From assembly GCA_013377075.1 (NCBI GenBank), contig JACABD010000029.1, positions 1 to 48,653 on the forward strand: a stretch of DNA of 48,653 nt, read 5' to 3'. A program made the position numbers and the translations under genes. Source of the stretch: Geobacteraceae bacterium (GTDB taxonomy: Bacteria > Desulfobacterota > Desulfuromonadia > Geobacterales > DSM-12255). Positions 34,928-42,329 of this stretch are shown here, in pieces. Numbering within the stretch: the first letter of the stretch is position 1; each line of letters starts with the position of its first letter. The notes beneath the pieces were generated by a model. The model saw only the letters and a program-made list of their open reading frames with translations. It was not told the origin of the DNA and made no database searches.

Positions 34928-35204
34928 AAAACCTTCTTGTAGTGATAATGTTTTCCGCACATTCGGAACATAAACTTGTTTCCATCTTCGACATAGAATC
35001 CTTCCTGACAAGAAGTTTTGCCCTCCCAACCAATAAGGTTATGTCCTTTAGTAGGCGCCGACGGGTTCAGCCCCGGACACGTGCATTACTTAAAACATAA
35101 AGTGTTGTAAAGCCACATAACACCTGAATTCACAGCACTTTTCAAATCAAGTAGGATCAATTTCCCGTTAGTTTCCCGCTCCTGAAAACTCCCGTAATTC
35201 CCGA

Positions 35205-35567
35205 CTATAAAAACACCCTGTAATCAGTATTCAAGGCTGCTGCCAGCTTTCTGGCGCTCTCTTTGCCAATGGGTCTTTTCCCTCTCTCCATCTCACTGAT
35301 ATGCCGCTGCGGGATTCCGGTAAGCTCGGATAGCCGTGCCTGTGTCAGTTCCGCCTTGTCACGCGCCCCGCGAAGGATTCCGGACTCTAGAGACTCATTC
35401 GGGCGAAGCCCCTGAATTACTTCACGCCAGGGACGGGGAGAGCCGATCTGTTCTGCTTCAATCGCTTTCACATAGTTTTTCACACGGTTCACATTTGAAG
35501 GGTGAACCATGACCTTGAGTGCGATAAGCCCCTTTTCAGTATGGTGCTTTTTCGTGTGTGCCAACAT
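35205..35567 (-). CDS. HigA/XRE-type antitoxin
   Basis: 120 aa. Start ATG 35567 with GGAGG 6 bases upstream, inside the end of the toxin gene (32-base overlap). N-terminal half is a linker that probably wraps the toxin (VMVHPSNVNRVKNYVKAIEAEQ); C-terminal half is an HTH (AELTQARLSELTGIP, QRHISEMERGKRPIGKESARKL). It should neutralise the RelE-like toxin and repress the shared promoter. The toxin-first order is that of higBA-type modules. Confidence 0.85.
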   Translation of the reverse strand: MLAHTKKHHTEKGLIALKVMVHPSNVNRVKNYVKAIEAEQIGSPRPWREVIQGLRPNESLESGILRGARDKAELTQARLSELTGIPQRHISEMERGKRPIGKESARKLAAALNTDYRVFL

Positions 35568-35811
35568 ATATAACCTCCACGGTAACAGTCTCTTTATCTT
35601 CAGTCCATACCGCTACATAGGTAGGATGCCCCTTCTTCAGGTGACAGTGGTGCCTGCATCCTTCAAGCTTACTGTAATTAGGCCAGTTGCCGCGAACTGC
35701 ACCAGATACCTCAATCTCAGCCAACAGAATTAGCAGCCTGTCGACAATCTTTGATGGCAGTTTCGGCAACTGTTTTGTGACACTGTTGTGTAGTTCAACT
35801 ATCCAGGCCAT
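35536..35811 (-). CDS. RelE/HigB-type toxin
   Basis: 91 aa from the ATG at 35811 (TTG at 35817 is also in frame). RelE/ParE-like fold: WIVELHNSVTKQLPKLPSKIVDRLLILLAEIEVSGAV, KLEGCRHHCHLKKGHPTYVAVW and VEVIYVGTHEKAPY, where His and Lys residues near the C-terminus suit an mRNA-cleaving toxin. No ribosome site precedes it: the -10 at 35819-35824 would place the transcript start at or next to the ATG, so translation may be leaderless. Confidence 0.85.
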   Translation of the reverse strand: MAWIVELHNSVTKQLPKLPSKIVDRLLILLAEIEVSGAVRGNWPNYSKLEGCRHHCHLKKGHPTYVAVWTEDKETVTVEVIYVGTHEKAPY

Positions 35812-35818
35812 GGTCAAC

Positions 35819-35846
35819 TTTATACTATAATTTAGTATGGAGTCAA
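35819..35846 (-). promoter_or_regulatory. Toxin-antitoxin promoter with operator
   Basis: Minus strand TTGACT (35846-35841), 16 bases, TATAAA (35824-35819). A perfect inverted repeat ATACTA-TAATT-TAGTAT at 35822-35838 overlaps the -10 and spacer, the expected antitoxin operator. Confidence 0.75.
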
Positions 35847-35848
35847 GC

Positions 35849-35880
35849 CGCTTTCCTGGGCTCTGGCTCCCAGGAAAGCG
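35849..35880. repeat. Perfect 12-bp inverted repeat upstream of the toxin promoter
   Basis: CGCTTTCCTGGG (35849-35860) and CCCAGGAAAGCG (35869-35880) around an 8-base loop. No T-run on either side, so not a typical terminator. The rest of 35881-36017 shows no gene. Confidence 0.75.
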
Positions 35881-36017
35881 AAAGGTACGTTGCTATCACT
35901 AGCAAGGTTAAGTGTTTATTGCTTGATTTGTCGGATTTTATCGGCCTTGATCTGTGGATAAACATGCTTTTTAAGAATAATTCTCAAAATTGTGTGTGAA
36001 GGTGGGCAGAGCAAGTT

Positions 36018-37553
36018 CTAGCCGCTAACCGGCTCCAGAAGAAGTTTCAAGCCGAAGGCGGTTTCAAAGAGGTCACTTTTGTAGGTTGCCCCGTAGATCT
36101 CCACGGATAGATCGCCGTTGCCGCTGAACCTGAGGGTCAAGCGGGAGGGTGAAAATGTTGATTCGGCAATGGAGACCATGCCTGTCCTGCTCCGGTCAAG
36201 GCCGTCTGCCAGGCGAAGGATGCCGCCGAGCCTGGAGACGATGAGGCGATCCGGGGCAGTGAGCCTCATGTACGTTTCGTGCTTTTTTTTGGGCATGGAC
36301 TTGCGATGATAACGGGCAACATTGGCAATCAGCTCCCGTTCCCGGGGGGTGAAGCCGAAGAGGTCGCCATGGCGTATCAGGTGGTAGGAGTGCTTGTGGT
36401 GACTTGAGTAGTTTATAAAGTAGCCGACATCGTGAAGTATGGCAGCAGCTTCAAGAATGCGCCGCTCCTTCTCCCCCAGAGAGTAGGGGCGTGCAACGGA
36501 TCTGAAGATTTCCATGGAAAGTTTGGCAACCTGAAGGGCATGGTTCCTGTCGAAGTGGCATGATTCAGCAAAACTGATGACTGACTCACGCCAGGTGCGC
36601 GGCGAGCTCTCCAGCGGCAGCATGCCATGTTTCTTCAACCCCCGCAGGATCAGACCTTCGCGGATGCCCCGCTCATTGACCCTGAGCAGATTGCTGTCGC
36701 AGAACTCCAATAGCTCGTCAATCACCGTTACACCGGCGACAATGATGTCGGCACGATCGGGGCTCAGGCCCGGTACGGCACGCAGCTCCTTGAGGCTTTT
36801 GCGCATGAGCATTGCCAGAAGATGCACTATGTCACTGCGGAGAACCTCGTAGCCATGGGCTGAAGCGTAACTCTTTTTACGACCGGCAAGAACCATCGAT
36901 GCAATGGAGGTGACTGTGCCACCGGAACCTATGACAGCGGAAACAGCGGGAGCTCCATCGGGAAAGATACTTTTGAGGGTTTTTCTGATATGGCGGCGCA
37001 GACGGTCGTAAGCCGCTATTGTCGGGGTTTCTGCCTTAAGGAAAGTTTCAGTCAGGTAGACCGCGCCAAGTTCAAGGGAGAAGATCTCTTCCACGTGCCT
37101 GCCGACAGTTGTAACAAGTTCGAGGCTGCCGCCGCCGATATCAACCAGCAGATACCGGTTCCCCTCCATGTCGAAGTTGTTGAAAGAGCTGAGCGCTGCA
37201 AGTTCGGCCTCTTCCTCACCGCTGATGATATCGATTGAAATGCCGGTCTGAGCCTTGACCGCCTCTACAAAAGCCTTGCCGTTGGTGGCCTTGCGAACAG
37301 CGCTGGTGGCTACTGCCTCAATTTTGTCCACACCGTAACCATCAATAATTTTTTTCTGACGGAGCAGGGCGGTAATCGCTCTCTGGGTTGCCGGAGCCGA
37401 GAGGAGCCCTGTCTCATGGAGCCCTTCTCCAAGGCGTACCGTGGCCTTTTCATCATCAAGCACCCTGAATTTGCCGGAGCGTTCGACTTCAACGACAATG
37501 CTGCGGATGGAGTTGGTGCCGATATCTATGGCCGCCAGGCGGGGGTGTTTCAT
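36018..37553 (-). CDS. ppx: Ppx/GppA exopolyphosphatase-like phosphatase with HD domain
   Basis: 511 aa. N-terminal two lobes of the sugar-kinase/actin fold: AAIDIGTNSIRSIVVEV, ATSAVRKATNG, IISGEEEAEL, and phosphate loop LVDIGGGSLELV; then VIGSGGTVTSIASM. C-terminal 180 residues form an HD-like domain (ILEAAAILHDVGYFINYSSHHKHSYHLI). This is the long Ppx/GppA form that hydrolyses polyphosphate ends or pppGpp. ATGA overlap with the CHAD gene, a polyphosphate-binding domain protein, favours polyphosphate as substrate. Confidence 0.9.
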   Translation of the reverse strand: MKHPRLAAIDIGTNSIRSIVVEVERSGKFRVLDDEKATVRLGEGLHETGLLSAPATQRAITALLRQKKIIDGYGVDKIEAVATSAVRKATNGKAFVEAVKAQTGISIDIISGEEEAELAALSSFNNFDMEGNRYLLVDIGGGSLELVTTVGRHVEEIFSLELGAVYLTETFLKAETPTIAAYDRLRRHIRKTLKSIFPDGAPAVSAVIGSGGTVTSIASMVLAGRKKSYASAHGYEVLRSDIVHLLAMLMRKSLKELRAVPGLSPDRADIIVAGVTVIDELLEFCDSNLLRVNERGIREGLILRGLKKHGMLPLESSPRTWRESVISFAESCHFDRNHALQVAKLSMEIFRSVARPYSLGEKERRILEAAAILHDVGYFINYSSHHKHSYHLIRHGDLFGFTPRERELIANVARYHRKSMPKKKHETYMRLTAPDRLIVSRLGGILRLADGLDRSRTGMVSIAESTFSPSRLTLRFSGNGDLSVEIYGATYKSDLFETAFGLKLLLEPVSG

Positions 37554-38437
37554 ATCAGTTCCTTTATCCTGTCACCAATTTCAGCCAGAGGAGATGCTTC
37601 ATTCAGGCGGATGAACTCTGCAAAGAGCTTCTTTCTCTGCTTCAATATCAGCTTTTGCAGAGATTTACCTGCAGCGGTCTCTTCCCGGTCGGTATCTGCC
37701 AGAGTGGCAAAAACATCAAGGTCATGGATATGGCCCAAAATCTCCTGATAGCTCTTTATGGTGCTGTAAACTCCCTTGTAATCCCCTTTCGCAAAAGGGG
37801 CAAGAAGCTCCAGCCGGTAGCGCAGCCGCTTGACAGAGATGCGGAGACGATGGAGGGGAGTTGCATTCTCTTCCATGAGAGCTTCGGGGAGGAGTTCAAG
37901 AATGGTTTTCTCTCTCTTTGCCAGGGCTGCAAGAACCGTTAAGGAAACGGGCTGCCTGAGCGTTACTTTCAGAGATTTGGCGTTGCGCGGGGTTTTGCAG
38001 AGCTTTTCAACCTGAGCAACAAACGAGTCAGGATCGATCTTTTCCAGGGTGGCATGAAGGCAGAGTTTTTCCTGTTCTCTATTTGCAGAAAGAGTTGCAA
38101 TAAGTCTGCTGACAACAGGCTTTACTCCAGCGGCGCACTTTTCAGTCAGGGTCGAAAAAAAACGGATGGCTTCATCGCAGTTGCGGATTGAGCCCATGGA
38201 CTTGACAAGAGCTTTCAGCTCTTCAAGAAGCGAAGAACGGCGGCGTTTTTTGAAGAGCTTTGAAAAGATGGTTATGGCTTCACGCAAGCGCCGTGATGAG
38301 ACACGCAGATCGTGAATCGCCTCAGGATCAAAACTTTCCCTGACTCGCGACAACTGCATGCGGAAGTTGTCAGCCCGTTCCCTTAGAATGTTCCCGGCTG
38401 CGTGCCAGGTTCGGGTTTCTGCAGTGATGCTGCCCAT
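37550..38437 (-). CDS. CHAD domain protein (polyphosphate-binding)
   Basis: 295 aa, all-helical, rich in Arg/Lys/His on conserved helices: IHDLRVSSRRLREAITIFSKLF and HRLRISVKRLRYRLELLAPF are the two CHAD signature stretches. CHAD domains bind inorganic polyphosphate through these basic faces. No signal peptide; cytoplasmic. It overlaps both neighbours (1 base with the upstream gene, 4 with ppx), so the product is probably made in step with Ppx. Confidence 0.88.
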   Translation of the reverse strand: MGSITAETRTWHAAGNILRERADNFRMQLSRVRESFDPEAIHDLRVSSRRLREAITIFSKLFKKRRRSSLLEELKALVKSMGSIRNCDEAIRFFSTLTEKCAAGVKPVVSRLIATLSANREQEKLCLHATLEKIDPDSFVAQVEKLCKTPRNAKSLKVTLRQPVSLTVLAALAKREKTILELLPEALMEENATPLHRLRISVKRLRYRLELLAPFAKGDYKGVYSTIKSYQEILGHIHDLDVFATLADTDREETAAGKSLQKLILKQRKKLFAEFIRLNEASPLAEIGDRIKELI

Positions 38438-38802
38438 TACCCTTTGCTCTCGGGATTTTTGACCTGTTTGACCTTTTCGGCCCCCTTTTTTCGCGGAGGT
38501 TTCAGTTTGGCTTCCTTATCATCCATGGAAACAATGCGATCAAGGAGCGTTGCCAGGATGGCGTCAATTTTCTTCAGATCCTTGATCCTTCCTTTTGCCG
38601 GTTTGAGTTTCAGTGATCTGGTTTCGCTCAGGCACAGAGGGGCAAAATCCTTTAGCGAAGCGGCCGGCATTTTCATGGCGTATTCGCAAAGAGTCTCAAT
38701 CTCACTCTCTGTGCGGAGCAGAAACCCTTCCATAACCTCATGAATGTCCACTCGCAGGGCTTTTAGTGCTGTCAGTATTTCACGTTTTTGATCTTTTACC
38801 AT
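38437..38802 (-). CDS. Unknown helical, Lys-rich protein in the sixA-CHAD-ppx operon
   Basis: 121 aa from the ATG at 38802 (AAAAAGGTGA 4 bases upstream; longer frame to 38862 open but inside sixA). Predicted helical: KREILTALKALRVDIHEVME, LRTESEIETLCEYAMK, IDAILATLLDRIVSMDD; the tail is very basic (KLKPPRKKGAEKVKQVK). I recognise no family. The basic tail could bind polyphosphate or nucleic acid (inference). It overlaps sixA by 23 bases and CHAD by 1. Confidence 0.65.
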   Translation of the reverse strand: MVKDQKREILTALKALRVDIHEVMEGFLLRTESEIETLCEYAMKMPAASLKDFAPLCLSETRSLKLKPAKGRIKDLKKIDAILATLLDRIVSMDDKEAKLKPPRKKGAEKVKQVKNPESKG

Positions 38803-39427
38803 TGGGGTCACCTTTTTCAGGAAATGTCTCTGATCCGGCTTCTGTGCCGTTATTTGCGGCAAGATCTCTTTTTGTAAACAGCCTCTCAGCTGCCGAAGCT
38901 GACCGGTTTATTGACTTGCCACTGCCGGTAATCATCCCTGTGAGTTCCGCAGAGATTTCAGATTTTCCGGAAAATATTTTAAGCGAAACTACGCACCCTT
39001 TCGGCAGGTAAGGGATCGACTTGATACTGAGAAGCTTGCCAATAAGCTCTCCAAGCCACGGTTCATGGCCGACAATGACAATATCGCCTGCCATGCTGTA
39101 GCTATTGAGAATTGTGCTGAGAGTCGCCATGCCGGGATTTTCGCCAAGTTCGGGCAGCACTTTCAGCTCACCGCTAAAACGGATGGTTTCTGAGAGAATT
39201 TCAGCTGTCTGGACTGCTCGTATCTTTGGACTGGTGACGATAATATCCGGGGAGATGTCAATTTTCCTGAAGGTGGCAGCAACCTTACGGAATCTCTTGC
39301 GGCCGCGACAGGTAAGATTGCGCAGCTCATCAGGGAGGTCGGTAGAGCGCTCTATTGCCTGGGCATGTCGGATGAAATGTACTTTCAATCTGCTCCCGAT
39401 TGTCACTGAACTTTTGTAAACAGCCAT
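38780..39427 (-). CDS. sixA: SixA-type phosphohistidine phosphatase
   Basis: 215 aa. Histidine-phosphatase fold: catalytic FIRHAQA (about 18-24), DIIVTSPKIRAVQTAEIL, and second His in VIVGHEPWLGEL (about 125). SixA removes phosphate from His of phosphotransfer proteins. It is longer than E. coli SixA, with a poorly conserved C-terminal tail of about 45 residues that overlaps the next gene. First gene of the operon to ppx; a good promoter lies at 39485-39512. Confidence 0.88.
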   Translation of the reverse strand: MAVYKSSVTIGSRLKVHFIRHAQAIERSTDLPDELRNLTCRGRKRFRKVAATFRKIDISPDIIVTSPKIRAVQTAEILSETIRFSGELKVLPELGENPGMATLSTILNSYSMAGDIVIVGHEPWLGELIGKLLSIKSIPYLPKGCVVSLKIFSGKSEISAELTGMITGSGKSINRSASAAERLFTKRDLAANNGTEAGSETFPEKGDPNGKRSKT

Positions 39428-39484
39428 TTATGATGTTGTCGGTCAATAACGAGGTAACTTACTGAAATTTACGATTGTTTCAAA

Positions 39485-39512
39485 ATTATAGCATGGTTCT
39501 CATTGAAAGCAA
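39485..39512 (-). promoter_or_regulatory. Promoter of the sixA-ppx operon
   Basis: Minus strand TTGCTT (39512-39507), 16 bases, perfect TATAAT (39490-39485), about 58 bases before sixA. Confidence 0.6.
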
Positions 39513-39544
39513 TGAACCTTGAATATTGAGGATGGCGCGGCGGT

Positions 39545-40840
39545 TCAGACCCAGCCTCTTGCCAAAGGTTTGCCAAGCAGGTATCCCTGACCTAGCTGGA
39601 TGCCGATGGAGTGAAGGTAGTCAAGCTCTTCAGTCCGCTCAATCCCCTCGGCAATGACCTGTGCACCTATTTTCCCGCAAAAGCTTGCAAGGCACTCCAC
39701 AAGAGCCTGTTTTGTGCCGGAAGTGTCGATGTTAGCTATCAGGAATCTGGAGAGTTTCACATATTCCGGTTCAAGCCGTGCAAGGATCTGTAGCCCGGCA
39801 TACCCTGAGCCGAGGTCGTCAATGGCGATGGAATAGCCCTGCTCACGGTAGTGGGCCAGCCCTTTCAGGAAAAGATCATAATCCTCAATGATGCTTCTTT
39901 CGGTCAGTTCAAACACCACCCGTGAACGGTCTATCTGCAAATCGTCGAGCAGGGCTGCCGTTATGCCACGCTCGTGATCCCTTGACTGAAAAAGGGCCGG
40001 ACTGACATTAAGGAATATTTTTCCGTGGATATCCAGTTCCCTGACCCTGCTGAGTGCCTTTTTACGGCAGAGTATCTCAAGTTCCGAGGCCAGACCGTAA
40101 TCGGCTGCTTTTGAGAATAGCTCCTCAACATTATCGATAATACCGGGTCGACTGAGCCTGCTCAGTGCTTCATGTCCATAGAGAGTGTTGCTTTGCAGGT
40201 GAATGATCGGCTGATAGACCGGGGTCACCAGACTGCTTTTGATAATCTCCTCGATGGCCAGCTGTTCGGCGGTTTGAGTTGCTACAGGCTGATCCGGCGC
40301 GCCGAACAGTTCCTGAAACGCCCTGAAAAGGGCATTGTCGCTGCTCTCGCCGATCCGGTTCGTCAGATAGACCCCTTCAACCTTGATCTCCACCTCCCGG
40401 GCAGAACCCAGAGGGAGGATCTGCCTAATCATCATCGCATGACTGCCAAGACCTTTGAGTTCTGTCTGAATCAGGGCAAGATCCTGCCTGAAAAGCATCT
40501 CGTCATAGGCTCCGCACGGTATCAACAACAGGAAAAAATCCTTCATCCCTGATTTATATGTGCCGGCAAAACGGCCTGAAAGCTTTCTGCCGAGAACGCG
40601 CAGCAGTATGGCCAGGGAACTCATGAGGGTATCGGCTATAAACTCGCCATGATCCAGATGAATTGCAACTATGCCGGCTTTTCCGGATTTCTCCAGGGTA
40701 TGCCTGAATGTCGTGAAGAGGTGTGTGCAGTTGTCAATCGACTCATCAAGACGCGGCAGACGGGTAAGTTCGGCCGGATTGAGTGGCAGGAAAACCGCGG
40801 GGCTGCAATGTTCTTCCGGGCAATTCATCGTCATTACCAT
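39545..40840 (-). CDS. EAL-domain cyclic-di-GMP phosphodiesterase
   Basis: 431 aa. N-terminal about 175 residues look like a degenerate GGDEF fold without the GGDEF motif. C-terminal EAL domain has all catalytic markers: YGHEALSRL, NVSPALFQ, FELTERS, AIDDLGSGYAG, YVKLSR, AEGIERTEE and LGQGYLLGKPL, so it should hydrolyse c-di-GMP. Cytoplasmic. Its ATG overlaps the TAA of the 53-aa gene (TAATG). It closes the operon 43529-39545 whose other members form a SpoIIE/HATPase/STAS partner switch, suggesting that the switch controls c-di-GMP levels. Confidence 0.9.
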   Translation of the reverse strand: MVMTMNCPEEHCSPAVFLPLNPAELTRLPRLDESIDNCTHLFTTFRHTLEKSGKAGIVAIHLDHGEFIADTLMSSLAILLRVLGRKLSGRFAGTYKSGMKDFFLLLIPCGAYDEMLFRQDLALIQTELKGLGSHAMMIRQILPLGSAREVEIKVEGVYLTNRIGESSDNALFRAFQELFGAPDQPVATQTAEQLAIEEIIKSSLVTPVYQPIIHLQSNTLYGHEALSRLSRPGIIDNVEELFSKAADYGLASELEILCRKKALSRVRELDIHGKIFLNVSPALFQSRDHERGITAALLDDLQIDRSRVVFELTERSIIEDYDLFLKGLAHYREQGYSIAIDDLGSGYAGLQILARLEPEYVKLSRFLIANIDTSGTKQALVECLASFCGKIGAQVIAEGIERTEELDYLHSIGIQLGQGYLLGKPLARGWV

Positions 40841-41001
40841 TACTTCTGTTCCAGAATCGAGAAAAGATACTCTCCGTAATACTCCCTGTTTGTTTGCCTG
40901 TATGAATCCCGAAGCTCACGGAACTTGACAATCGATGCGTCCAGGGCATTTGTCCCGTTTATATCGTTGAAATAAAACTTTATGCGTTTGAAAAGATCCA
41001 T
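40840..41001 (-). CDS. Small protein (53 aa) between STAS and EAL genes
   Basis: ATG at 41001 with AAGGAG 8 bases upstream; stop TAA overlaps the EAL start. The product begins MDLFKRIKFYFNDING, continues with LDASIVKFRELRDSYRQ and ends YYGEYLFSILEQK: basic, aromatic and probably helical, without signal peptide. No family recognised. Its strict placement in a tight operon and good ribosome site argue that it is real; it may be an adaptor between the STAS protein and the EAL enzyme (inference). Confidence 0.65.
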   Translation of the reverse strand: MDLFKRIKFYFNDINGTNALDASIVKFRELRDSYRQTNREYYGEYLFSILEQK

Positions 41002-41021
41002 TTTGCAACTCCTTGCCCAAT

Positions 41022-41333
41022 TTATTTTTCGTGACTTGCCAGAAGGAAAACTCCGGTCATTTTGAAGAGCATGGCATTTGTGGTGTTGAGATCCTTAAGG
41101 AAAATCTCCGCATCCTTTTCTTCGCGAATCTGCCGGAAGCAGCGTAACAGGAGTGCTATTCCCATGGAGTTTATCCGGCCTGCCTTGCTGAAGTCGAATC
41201 GGACTACTTTGTTCTTTACCATATAAGGAAGCTTCTGGAGCTGTTTCTCCGCCGATGCATCGATGTTGCTGTGAAGCTCTATATAGTCGCTGTTGTTGAT
41301 ATTGCTGACGCTGATCTTGAATGAATTGTCCAT
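41022..41333 (-). CDS. STAS-domain anti-sigma-factor antagonist-like protein
   Basis: 103 aa, one STAS domain. The phosphorylatable Ser lies in RINSMGIALLLRCFRQI (about residue 56), as in SpoIIAA/RsbV. In partner switching this Ser is phosphorylated by a GHKL kinase and dephosphorylated by a SpoIIE phosphatase, both encoded directly upstream. It lies 15 bases after the kinase-like gene. Its binding partner when unphosphorylated is not known; no sigma factor is in the window. Confidence 0.88.
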   Translation of the reverse strand: MDNSFKISVSNINNSDYIELHSNIDASAEKQLQKLPYMVKNKVVRFDFSKAGRINSMGIALLLRCFRQIREEKDAEIFLKDLNTTNAMLFKMTGVFLLASHEK

Positions 41334-41348
41334 GAATTCTCCTTCTGT

Positions 41349-42317
41349 TCAGAGGTAATTGGTTGAAATGGTAAATCCTTTTGGAGCTTCACAGTCCAGT
41401 GACACATCTGCTTTTATCTGGCCGCCAAGGACCGTCTGCATGCCGGGGCGGATATTTACATGAAGATGATCGAGAAATTTCCAGATGATAAACAGTCCGC
41501 GCCCTCCGGTATCACCCGACTCTCCAGCCATATGGTCTTGATTACGGGCGAGATAATCTATCACCATCTCGGGGACAAGAGTTCCCCAGCCGTCTGTTAT
41601 CTCCATTGCCAGGGTCTCCCCGTCAAAAGCGAAGCGGAAATGAATTATCTCATTTTCTTTCATGACTCTGAACTGGCCCTTGGAGTAGAGCTTCCTCCCT
41701 TCGGCATCCCGCGGTGCTCCGTAGAGGGCGTTTTCCACCATTTCATCTGCCAGAAGGGCGGCGCGCTGCCGCAAAAACTCCATTTCTGGCGAATCACCTG
41801 TAATGACGTTTTCAAGCATCAAAATCAGGGTCTCTTTCTCTTCTGAACTGTTCAGTCTTATTTCATGAACCCTTGTCCCAGGTTTTACGCAGTCAAGCAG
41901 TTTCCAAGGGCTTTTCATCAAAAGCTTGATGATGGCCTCCTGCAATGAGGAAATTCCTTCTCTGTTCTCATCTGCCGGTGAGACAAGAAGGTGCCTCACC
42001 CGGTCAACAGCAAGCTGCTCAAGGGGGGGGACAGGATCCGAATCCAGAGTCACCAGCAGGATCTCTGCCTGGGGGAATATGTTTCTCACTGCGGAAACCG
42101 TTTCGGGCCGGGCTTCCGGATAGAGGCGGCTGGAGATTATTACAAGCAAAGGCTCGATGCAAAGAGAGGTTATTTCGGTGACAAACAGCTTCTGCTCCGC
42201 TGGATTTTTAATGCTGATGACTCCAGAGAAACCCTCCATGAGAGGGGCAAAAGCTGCCTCATCCGAGCTGTCGCTGAACAGGGCTAAAATTGTCTGTGGG
42301 TAAACGGCTGATATCAT
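41349..42317 (-). CDS. GHKL ATPase (RsbW-like) with receiver-like N-terminal domain
   Basis: 322 aa. Residues 1-140 resemble a receiver fold (ILALFSDSSDEAA, LLVIISSRLYP, ILLVTLDSDPVPP) but the usual phosphoacceptor Asp setting is not evident. Residues 180-300 form an HATPase_c domain: N-box ADEMVENALYG, G1 ITDGWGTLV, G2 GGRGLFIIWKFLDHL. Likely a Ser kinase/anti-sigma-type switch protein acting on the STAS protein encoded 15 bases downstream. It lies 12 bases after the phosphatase gene. Confidence 0.82.
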   Translation of the reverse strand: MISAVYPQTILALFSDSSDEAAFAPLMEGFSGVISIKNPAEQKLFVTEITSLCIEPLLVIISSRLYPEARPETVSAVRNIFPQAEILLVTLDSDPVPPLEQLAVDRVRHLLVSPADENREGISSLQEAIIKLLMKSPWKLLDCVKPGTRVHEIRLNSSEEKETLILMLENVITGDSPEMEFLRQRAALLADEMVENALYGAPRDAEGRKLYSKGQFRVMKENEIIHFRFAFDGETLAMEITDGWGTLVPEMVIDYLARNQDHMAGESGDTGGRGLFIIWKFLDHLHVNIRPGMQTVLGGQIKADVSLDCEAPKGFTISTNYL

Positions 42318-42329
42318 TGCGACTCCTTA

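Noticed and set aside
35055-35085. GGGTTCAGCCCC looked like a tRNA T-arm.
   Set aside because: No acceptor stem, anticodon arm or CCA partner can be built around it.
35158-35203. Four TTCCCG/CTCCCG motifs suggested a short direct-repeat array or CRISPR remnant.
   Set aside because: Units are only 6 bases, spacing is irregular (about 10-15) and no cas gene is present. I found no CRISPR array in the window.
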